From NCBI GenBank assembly GCA_964646225.1, contig CAZYAD010000027.1, positions 1 through 18,400 on the forward strand: DNA of 18,400 nucleotides. Reading direction: 5' to 3'. Below are positions 1 to 5,819 of the stretch, one piece after another; within the stretch, counting starts at the first letter, position 1, and every line of letters begins with the position of its first letter. The notes under the pieces are model-generated. The model ran no database searches, was not told the origin of the DNA, and was given only the letters and a program-made list of their open reading frames with translations. The DNA comes from UBA4644 sp964646225. GTDB taxonomy: Bacteria > Bacillota > Clostridia > Oscillospirales > Butyricicoccaceae. Position numbers and translations under genes: made by a program.

Positions 1-4
1 AAAA

Positions 5-949
5 TCAACACAGCAGCACACTCAACCCGGCAGCCAGCAAGCCCTGCAGCAGCTTACAGCACAGGCTGCGGCGGCAGGGAAGCTCGACCTCATGCAGCAG
101 GCTGATGGTTTGCAGCTGTACCGAAAGGCCGCCCCATCCGCAGAGAAAGGACAGTGCTGCACACAAAGCGTCGGCGGGAAGTGCCGCAGAGCACAGAAGC
201 CCCGTGCCGGAGGTCAGCTCCAGCAGACCGCAGAGCAGTCCCTGCAAGCCCTGTGGCAGGACCGAAAAGCCCGGCAGCTGCCGCAGCAGGCAGATCCATA
301 CGGAAAACAGCAGCACAAAGGCGCAGAGATTGAGAAATGCACCAAATCCATCTGTAACAGCACTGAGCAGGGCCGGGAGAAAGGGCCCGCTATCGGACAG
401 AGACTCTGTAGAGCTGCTTGACTTTACAGCTGTTTTACTTCCTGGACAGAACATCCCGATCAGCAGCGCGGCCAGCAGATGCGTCAGATAGAGGCGCAGA
501 CCGAGGGCGGGATCATTCAGCAGCCCCGCGCCCAGCGCACCGATGAAAAAGGCGGGCCCGCCGTTGTTGCAAAAGCCCAGCGCCCGCAGAGCGTCTTCAC
601 GGCGGCAGCCGCCGGCGCGATACAGCGCCGCGACCGTTTTCGCGCCGACCGGATAACCGCCGACGGCCCCTAGCAGGAGGGGCGCGGCAAAATTGCCGGG
701 CAGCCCGAACAGACTGCGCGTCACAGGCTCCAGATGACCGGACAGCCGCCGGAGCGTGTCGGAGCGCACCAGCAGATTGGACAGCACCAGAAAGGGAAAC
801 AGAGCGGGCAGCAGCACCTGCGTACAAACCGAGACCGCCTGGCTGACGGCGGCGGAAACCGCCCGGCTCCACACCAGCAGCCCCGCTGCGCAAAGCAGCA
901 GAAACAGCAGCAGCACGGCGTCCGCGATTCGGGTATTTCGACCATGCAC
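5..949 (-). CDS. YlbJ-like sporulation integral membrane protein (nucleoside-recognition/Gate domain)
   Basis: Polytopic membrane protein of 314 residues. Hydrophobic segments cover most of the length, beginning near residues 12-32 and 36-60. The conserved core has GGYPVGAKTVAALY followed by a cysteine- and asparagine-rich stretch (FCNNGGPAFFIGALG), which is characteristic of the YlbJ/SpoVV-type group of Gate-domain proteins. In Bacillus, YlbJ (SpoVV) is a SigE-dependent mother-cell protein needed for dipicolinic acid passage into the forespore; the same role here is inference. The protein is shorter than Bacillus YlbJ (about 400 residues). I chose the GTG at 949 because AAAGGAGG lies about 11 bases upstream and the first hydrophobic segment follows at once. 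The reading frame stays open back to 1288, but that part lies antisense to yqfC. The gene is complete, with its TGA at 5-7, and is divergent from yqfC. Confidence 0.8.
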   Translation of the reverse strand: MHGRNTRIADAVLLLFLLLCAAGLLVWSRAVSAAVSQAVSVCTQVLLPALFPFLVLSNLLVRSDTLRRLSGHLEPVTRSLFGLPGNFAAPLLLGAVGGYPVGAKTVAALYRAGGCRREDALRALGFCNNGGPAFFIGALGAGLLNDPALGLRLYLTHLLAALLIGMFCPGSKTAVKSSSSTESLSDSGPFLPALLSAVTDGFGAFLNLCAFVLLFSVWICLLRQLPGFSVLPQGLQGLLCGLLELTSGTGLLCSAALPADALCAALSFLCGWGGLSVQLQTISLLHEVELPCRRSLCCKLLQGLLAAGLSVLLC

Positions 950-951
950 AG

Positions 952-1003
952 GAATGTCGCCTCCTTTCCCTTCATAGCTATTCCCAAAAGGGGGATGACA
1001 TTC
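952..1003. promoter_or_regulatory. Symmetric divergent promoter/operator between ylbJ-like gene and yqfC
   Basis: GAATGTC (952-958) and its exact inverse GACATTC (997-1003) flank the central palindrome ATAGCTAT (974-981), with exactly 15 bases on each side. On the plus strand GAATGTC is followed after 14 bases by CATAGCTA. This spacing fits a SigE-type promoter, although the -10 matches CATACAAT only in its first half. The minus strand has the mirror arrangement with AATAGCTA. Both genes are sporulation genes, so a bidirectional mother-cell promoter is a reasonable inference. An operator for a dimeric regulator is the alternative. Confidence 0.45.
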
Positions 1004-1309
1004 TTGAAAACCAAAACGAAGGTGAGCCTGCGGCAACGTCTTCGGCTGGCGGCCGAGCAGATGGATCTGCCGGAGGGCTTTTTGCAGGGAGAGCCCATGC
1101 TGACGTTGGACGGTGACCGCAGCCTGATGGTGGAGCGACACCGGGGCATTCTGGAATACGGCGAGGAACGGATCTGCGTGGCGGCCCGGAGCTATGCCAT
1201 TGAGGTGCGGGGAGAGCGGCTGCGGCTCACGGCTATGGACAGAGAGAGCATTCATATCAGCGGCAGGATCACCGGCGTCCGCTATCATGATCCGGAGGGC
1301 GCATGCTGA
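1004..1309 (+). CDS. yqfC: Sporulation protein YqfC
   Basis: A 101-residue soluble protein matching the YqfC family (about 95 residues). It has a basic N-terminus (KTKTKVSLRQRLRLAAEQMDLP), then a beta-rich region including GEPMLTLDGDRSLMVERHRGI and ending near HISGRITGVRY. YqfC is SigE-controlled in Bacillus and is nearly always paired with YqfD; its biochemical function is unknown. Two starts are possible: ATG at 995, which directly abuts the AAAAGGGGG ribosome-binding site, and TTG at 1004, which sits 9 bases after it. The TTG is preferred on spacing. The stop overlaps the yqfD start by 7 bases, indicating translational coupling. Confidence 0.85.
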   Translation: MKTKTKVSLRQRLRLAAEQMDLPEGFLQGEPMLTLDGDRSLMVERHRGILEYGEERICVAARSYAIEVRGERLRLTAMDRESIHISGRITGVRYHDPEGAC

Positions 1310-2490
1310 AGAGACTGTACAATTACCTGCGAGGCAGCGTGCAGGTGGACATCACCGGGGCGGCCATCGAGCGGTTTCTGAATCTCTGTGCGCTCCACGG
1401 CGTGATCTTCTGGCAGGTGCGGTGCCTGGACCCTGCCCACTTCACCGCATGGATCTCGGTGGAGGGCTATTTTGCCCTGCGCCCCTATGCGCACAATACC
1501 GGTTGCCGCATCCGTCTTTTGCGCAAGCGCGGTGCGCCCTTTTCCATCCGGCGGATGACTCGCCGGTGGGCGCTGTGGCTGGGACTGCTGCTTTGCGCTG
1601 CTGCGGTATGGATCCTTTCCGGCCTGGTCTGGACCATTGAGGTACAGGGCTGCCAGACCCTTTCCGAGGACGAGGTGCTGGAGCTGTTTCGCCCGGAGGG
1701 ACTGGAGGTGGGGGCACGACGCTCCCAATTCCGTCTGCGTGAGATGCGAAATCGCATTATGATAAGAACTGACAAGTTATCATACTTTACACTAAATTTC
1801 CAGGGAACACACGCGATCCTGCGTATATGGGAGCGGCAGACGCCGGAGATTCGGGCGGAGGACACCGCGCCTTGCGATGTGGTCTCCCAGCTGACCGGCG
1901 TGGTGGAGGCGCTGCGGGTGCGGACAGGAACGGCGCTGGTGAAGCCGGGAGATACCGTCCAGGTCGGTGAGCGGCTGGCGACCGGGTATCTGGTCAACCA
2001 GAACGACGAGACACAGGTGACGCTGCTGCACGCCCAAGCCGAAGCGGATATCCGCACCTGGCATACCTACCGCACGGCGGTGCCGTCGGAGCTGTATTTG
2101 CTGTTGCCCGGGGAAACGCGCCCCACCGGCGGCTCTTTGCTGGTCGGCACACGAAGATTTCCGCTGCAAATCATTGAAAAAGACGGCATTTCGTGGTATG
2201 ATAAACAAATTAAGAGACATACCCTGTCGCTGCGAGAGGATTTTCGGATGCCGCTGGGCTGGAGCATTGAGCAAACGGTGCTTTGCCGGGCGGAGGAGGC
2301 GCAGATCGACCAGGGAAAGCTGGAAGCCCTTTTGCGGGAGCGGTTGCTGGCGCGTTTGCGGCGGGAAAAGCCCGACGCACAGCTGATCCGGGCCGATTTT
2401 TCACTGCATCGCAGCGAAGGGGGCGCCTGGCTGGGCATACTGGATGTGGAGCTGATCGAGACCACCGGGCAGGCAGTCCCCATCGGATAG
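1303..2490 (+). CDS. yqfD: Sporulation protein YqfD
   Basis: A 395-residue protein of the YqfD sporulation family (Bacillus YqfD is about 398 residues). The N-terminal region (about 1-85) is soluble and cysteine-containing. It is followed by a run of basic residues and one transmembrane segment at about residues 88-110 (WALWLGLLLCAAAVWILSGL). After the membrane segment comes IEVQGCQTLSEDEVLELF, which resembles the small POTRA/FtsQ-like fold found after the anchor in this family. The C-terminal half is predicted to be extracytoplasmic. The family is SigE-controlled and needed for efficient sporulation; no enzymatic role is known. The coding sequence contains an AT-rich rare-codon patch (1756-1800) and a near-consensus vegetative promoter (2174-2202), described separately. 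phoH starts 13 bases after the stop. Confidence 0.9.
   Translation: MLKRLYNYLRGSVQVDITGAAIERFLNLCALHGVIFWQVRCLDPAHFTAWISVEGYFALRPYAHNTGCRIRLLRKRGAPFSIRRMTRRWALWLGLLLCAAAVWILSGLVWTIEVQGCQTLSEDEVLELFRPEGLEVGARRSQFRLREMRNRIMIRTDKLSYFTLNFQGTHAILRIWERQTPEIRAEDTAPCDVVSQLTGVVEALRVRTGTALVKPGDTVQVGERLATGYLVNQNDETQVTLLHAQAEADIRTWHTYRTAVPSELYLLLPGETRPTGGSLLVGTRRFPLQIIEKDGISWYDKQIKRHTLSLREDFRMPLGWSIEQTVLCRAEEAQIDQGKLEALLRERLLARLRREKPDAQLIRADFSLHRSEGGAWLGILDVELIETTGQAVPIG
2174..2202 (+). promoter_or_regulatory. Internal SigA-type promoter within yqfD, upstream of phoH
   Basis: TTGAAA (2174-2179), a 17-base spacer, then TATGAT (2197-2202) with an extended -10 TG at 2194-2195. It lies in an AT-rich patch of an otherwise GC-rich gene, about 300 bases upstream of the phoH start. 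Inference: it lets phoH-ybeY-era-recO-mutS2 be transcribed in growing cells independently of the sporulation genes yqfC and yqfD. Confidence 0.5.
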
Positions 2491-2503
2491 GAGACAGAAA
2501 AGC

Positions 2504-3505
2504 ATGATGACGGAACAGATCATTCAAGTAGACCGGGTGGAGCAGCTGATCAACCTGTTTGGCTCATTTGATGAAAACAGCAGACTTCTGGAGCGGGAAT
2601 ACGGTGTCACGCTGGTGTGCCGGGATGCAGAACTCAAGATCTGCGGCGAGGGCGAGGGCGTTTTGCACTGCAAGGCGGCAGTACAGGCGCTGTTGCAGCT
2701 GGCGGCGCGGGGCGAACAGATCAATCAGCAGTCGGTGAATTATGTCATCTCCCTTGTGCGGGACGGGCAGGAAGATAAGATCGCCCAGATGGGCAAGGAT
2801 GTGATCTGCGTCACCACCAAGGGCCGCCCGGTCAAAGCCAAGACCGTCGGTCAGCAGCGGTATGTGGATGCTATCCAGAACAGCATCGTTACGCTGGGCA
2901 TCGGCCCGGCCGGCACCGGAAAGACCTATCTGGCTGTGGCCTGTGCGGTGGCGGCCTTCCGGGAAAAGACCATCAACCGCATCATCCTCACCCGTCCGGC
3001 GGTGGAGGCCGGGGAAAAGCTGGGCTTCCTTCCCGGCGATCTGCAGAACAAGGTGGATCCCTACCTGCGGCCGCTGTATGATGCCCTGTTTGATATGCTG
3101 GGGCCGGAGGCCTATCAGCGCTATCTGGAGCGGGGGAACATCGAGGTGGCGCCGCTGGCCTATATGCGCGGGCGAACGCTGGATGATGCCTTTATCATTC
3201 TGGATGAGGCGCAGAACACCACGCCGGAGCAGATGAAAATGTTTCTGACCCGCATCGGCTTTGGCTCCCGCGCAGTGATCACCGGAGATATCACTCAGGT
3301 GGATCTGCCGGACGGCAAGCGCAGCGGTCTGAAGGAGGCGGTGCAGATTATCCGCAATCTGGAGGATATCAGCGTCTGTACGCTGGATCACAAGGATGTG
3401 GTGCGCCACGAGTTGGTGAGCCGCATCATCAAGGCCTATGAGGAATACGATCAGAAACGGGAAAACCGGGAAAAGGGGAAGAAAAATGGCAAAGCTAAGG
3501 GTTGA
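2504..3505 (+). CDS. phoH: PhoH family P-loop ATPase
   Basis: A 333-residue cytoplasmic protein matching Bacillus PhoH (about 319 residues). The N-terminal 100 or so residues form the KH/RNA-associated region typical of cellular PhoH. The P-loop domain follows: Walker A GPAGTGKTYLAVA at about residue 135, the conserved LTRPAVEAGEKLGFLPG segment, and Walker B IILDEAQNTTPEQMKMF near residue 230, then GDITQVDLP. PhoH proteins are ATPases linked to RNA metabolism and ribosome maturation, consistent with ybeY and era just downstream. The start is ATG at 2504 with a GGAGA ribosome-binding site in the yqfD-phoH gap. A second ATG follows immediately, so the exact start could shift by one codon. The lysine-rich C-terminus overlaps ybeY by 20 bases. 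Confidence 0.95.
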   Translation: MMTEQIIQVDRVEQLINLFGSFDENSRLLEREYGVTLVCRDAELKICGEGEGVLHCKAAVQALLQLAARGEQINQQSVNYVISLVRDGQEDKIAQMGKDVICVTTKGRPVKAKTVGQQRYVDAIQNSIVTLGIGPAGTGKTYLAVACAVAAFREKTINRIILTRPAVEAGEKLGFLPGDLQNKVDPYLRPLYDALFDMLGPEAYQRYLERGNIEVAPLAYMRGRTLDDAFIILDEAQNTTPEQMKMFLTRIGFGSRAVITGDITQVDLPDGKRSGLKEAVQIIRNLEDISVCTLDHKDVVRHELVSRIIKAYEEYDQKRENREKGKKNGKAKG

Positions 3506-3983
3506 ACTGCGGGGTATGACCGGGGACGGCACGGCAAAGCTGATCCGTCTGGCAGCAAAGGCGGCCTTTGCCCGGTTTGATTATCCCTTTGACGGCCAGG
3601 TGACCGTCACCATCACCGACGATGCGGGCATCCGGGAGTACAACCGGGAGTACCGCCGGATCGACAGCGCCACCGATGTGCTGTCCTTCCCACTGAATGA
3701 CTTCTACCGCGGTGTTCCGGGGGAGGAGCTGGGCGAGCTGATGGATCCTGTCAGCCGCAGCGTTCCGCTGGGGGATATGATCATCTCCATCCAGCGGGCC
3801 CGGGAGCAGGCAAGGGAATACGGCCACGGGCTGGCCCGGGAGTGCGCCTATCTGACGGTGCACAGCATGCTGCACCTGCTGGGCTATGACCATGTGGATG
3901 AGGGAGAAGAAAAAGCGGCCATGCGGGAGCAGGAGGAGGCGATCCTCGCGCTTCTGGGCCTGAGCCGCAGCGAGGATCAATAA
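3486..3983 (+). CDS. ybeY: Endoribonuclease YbeY (16S rRNA maturation factor)
   Basis: A 165-residue metalloprotein of the UPF0054/YbeY family. The zinc-binding motif H-x3-H-x5-H is intact as HSMLHLLGYDH near residue 124. The TDVLSFPL motif of the family lies near residue 58. YbeY processes the 3' end of 16S rRNA and takes part in ribosome quality control; in several bacteria it interacts with Era, encoded next. I chose ATG 3486 because the family begins close to this residue and GGAAAAGGGGAAG lies upstream. The longer frame from 3438 lies inside phoH. In Bacillus, pgpH (yqfF) separates phoH and ybeY, and dgkA and cdd separate ybeY and era; all three are absent here. Confidence 0.95.
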   Translation: MAKLRVELRGMTGDGTAKLIRLAAKAAFARFDYPFDGQVTVTITDDAGIREYNREYRRIDSATDVLSFPLNDFYRGVPGEELGELMDPVSRSVPLGDMIISIQRAREQAREYGHGLARECAYLTVHSMLHLLGYDHVDEGEEKAAMREQEEAILALLGLSRSEDQ

Positions 3984-4028
3984 AACGGCAGGGGAAGGAC
4001 CGCCTGTGATGAAAGGAAGCAAACGCAT

Positions 4029-4919
4029 ATGATTACAAAAACCGGTATTTTTTCGGTGGTGGGACGGCCAAACGCCGGGAAATCCACCCTGACCAACGCC
4101 CTTTGCGGCAGCAAGGTGGCCATCGTTTCCGACAAGCCCCAGACCACCCGCACACGCATCACCGGCGTGCTGAACCGGGACGACTGCCAGATGATCTTTC
4201 TGGATACCCCCGGCCTGCACAAGCCCAAGACCCGGCTGGGGGACTATATGGTCAAGATCATCACCGATACCGTCACCGATGTGGATACCGTTCTGCTGCT
4301 GGTGGAGCCGGTGGCCCGCATCGGCATCCCGGAGCAGCTGCTGATCGACAAGATCAAGGAATACGATCTGCCGGCGGTGCTGGTCATCAATAAGATCGAC
4401 ACGGTGGAAAAGGAGACGCTGCTGGCGGTGATCGCCGCCTATACCCAGGCCCATGATTTTACCGCCGTGGTGCCTGTCAGCGCAAAGACCGGAGACGGGC
4501 TGGACATCCTCCTGCAGGAGCTGCAGGGGCTGTGCTTTGAATCCCCCCAGCTGTTTCCCGATGACATGATCTCCGATCAGCCGGAGCGGCAGCTCATTGC
4601 GGAGATCATCCGGGAAAAGCTGCTGCTGAACCTGGACAAGGAGGTTCCTCACGGCGTAGCGGTGGAGATCGAGCTGATGAAGGAGGAAAACGGCGTGGAG
4701 CATATCTCCGCCGTGATCTATTGTGAGCGAAAGAGCCACAAGGGCATCATCATCGGCAAAAACGGTGCCATGCTGAAAAAGGTGGGCGCTTCTGCCCGGC
4801 CGGAGATCGAGGCGCTGCTGGACTGCAAGGTGTTTTTGCAGCTGTGGGTCAAGATCAAGGAGGATTGGCGGAACAATCCCGCCCAGATCCGCAACTTTGG
4901 CTATTCGGAGGACGGCTGA
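4029..4919 (+). CDS. era: GTPase Era
   Basis: A 296-residue ribosome-associated GTPase that binds the 3' end of 16S rRNA and assists 30S assembly. All G motifs are visible: G1 GRPNAGKSTL (about residues 11-20), G2 TTRTRITG, G3 DTPGLH (about 59), G4 NKID (about 122) and G5 SAK (about 153). The C-terminal KH domain includes GIIIGKNGAMLKKVG near residue 240. Length and order match the family (Bacillus Era is about 301 residues). The ATG has GAAAGGAAG upstream. It lies 45 bases after ybeY and 56 bases before the yqzL-like gene, which matches the widespread era-yqzL-recO order. Confidence 0.97.
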   Translation: MITKTGIFSVVGRPNAGKSTLTNALCGSKVAIVSDKPQTTRTRITGVLNRDDCQMIFLDTPGLHKPKTRLGDYMVKIITDTVTDVDTVLLLVEPVARIGIPEQLLIDKIKEYDLPAVLVINKIDTVEKETLLAVIAAYTQAHDFTAVVPVSAKTGDGLDILLQELQGLCFESPQLFPDDMISDQPERQLIAEIIREKLLLNLDKEVPHGVAVEIELMKEENGVEHISAVIYCERKSHKGIIIGKNGAMLKKVGASARPEIEALLDCKVFLQLWVKIKEDWRNNPAQIRNFGYSEDG

Positions 4920-4975
4920 TTTTTCCGGGGGTAAACCGGGCGCGTTCGCGAATGCTAAGGGCGAGGTGAGCGCAT

Positions 4976-5110
4976 ATGAAGGATCCCCGATGGGAGCTGT
5001 TTGTCAGAACCGGCCTGCCGCAGGCCTATTGCTATTATGCCAGATGCAGACAAGGAGAGCGGGATGTACCAGACAGTACGCGGACTGACCATCCGCAGCG
5101 TGGATTATAA
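4976..5110 (+). CDS. YqzL-like small protein
   Basis: A 44-codon reading frame starting MKDPRWELFVRTG and continuing LPQAYCYYARCRQGER. It matches the pattern of the YqzL family (tryptophan, two residues, phenylalanine, then TG, then a Tyr-rich helix), a family of about 47 residues encoded between era and recO in many Bacillota. The position is exactly that slot. A GAGGTGAG ribosome-binding site precedes the ATG. Its function is unknown. The C-terminal 15 or so codons overlap recO by 47 bases in another frame, so the tail after residue 29 is constrained by recO and is probably not conserved. Confidence comes from the combined motif, ribosome-binding site and synteny. Confidence 0.75.
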   Translation: MKDPRWELFVRTGLPQAYCYYARCRQGERDVPDSTRTDHPQRGL

Positions 5111-5819
5111 GGAGGCGGACAAACTCCTGACGGTGCTGACCGACACCCGCGGCTGCCTGACGGTCAAGGCCCGGGGCGTGCGGCGAAAGGGCAGCCGGCT
5201 GAAGGCGGCTGCCCAGCTTTTCACCTTCTCCCAGATGACGCTGTACGAGCAGCAGGGGAGAGCCAGCCTGCAGGAGGCGGAGATCCTGGGGCAGTTTCCG
5301 GGGCTTCAGACCGACCTGAGCCGGCTGGCGCTTGCCTCTTATCTGGCGGAGGTGCTGGCCACCGAGGCAGAGGATGCCCCGGCGGAGCCGGAACTGTTGC
5401 GTTTGGCGCTCAACAGCCTTTACGCGCTGTCGGAGGGACTGTGTCCGCCGGAGGTGATCAAGGCCGCCTTTGAGCTGCGCTATCTGGCGCTTGCGGGCTA
5501 TGCACCCGCGCTGGAGGCCTGCGCGGTCTGCGGAAAGGCCCAGCCGGTGATGCCGGTGATCCAGCTGGAGGGCGGCACAGTATGCTGCCGGAGCTGTGTT
5601 CTGCCGGGAAATCCGGGACGGCAGCAGCCGGTGACAAACGGCGTGCTGTCGGCTGCCCGATACATCCTGAGCTGCGATCTGAAAAAGCTCTTTTCCTTTC
5701 AGCTTCCGCCGGAGGAGCTGCGGCGGCTGGAAAAGCTTGCGGAGGACTGTCTCCTGACCCTTATGGAGCGGGGCTTCCGCACACTGGATTTTTATAAAAG
5801 CGTAGGTGAACAACCATGA
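5064..5819 (+). CDS. recO: DNA repair protein RecO
   Basis: A 251-residue RecF-pathway mediator (Bacillus RecO is about 255 residues) that helps load RecA and anneals single strands. The N-terminal OB-fold region carries VRGLTIRSVDYKEADKLLTVL and KARGVRRKGSRLKAA. The C-terminal helical domain contains a zinc site, CAVC near residue 152 and CRSC near residue 174. The ATG at 5064 was chosen because AAGGAGAG precedes it and alignment to the family starts at MYQTV. The longer frame from 5001 would extend antiparallel to nothing recognisable and lies inside the yqzL-like gene. The stop overlaps the mutS2 ATG by 4 bases (ATGA), implying translational coupling. Confidence 0.95.
   Translation: MYQTVRGLTIRSVDYKEADKLLTVLTDTRGCLTVKARGVRRKGSRLKAAAQLFTFSQMTLYEQQGRASLQEAEILGQFPGLQTDLSRLALASYLAEVLATEAEDAPAEPELLRLALNSLYALSEGLCPPEVIKAAFELRYLALAGYAPALEACAVCGKAQPVMPVIQLEGGTVCCRSCVLPGNPGRQQPVTNGVLSAARYILSCDLKKLFSFQLPPEELRRLEKLAEDCLLTLMERGFRTLDFYKSVGEQP

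Noticed and set aside
734..994. N-terminal extension of yqfC from 734
   Set aside because: It is antisense to the YlbJ-like gene, and YqfC proteins are about 95 residues long.
950..1288. N-terminal extension of the YlbJ-like frame back to 1288 on the minus strand
   Set aside because: It is antisense to yqfC, has no family resemblance, and a good ribosome-binding site marks GTG 949.
2564..3532. Long minus-strand open frame across phoH
   Set aside because: A codon-bias shadow of phoH in GC-rich DNA, with no recognisable domain. The same applies to long antisense frames at 3495-4739, 5921-8113, 9374-10288 and 13504-14349.
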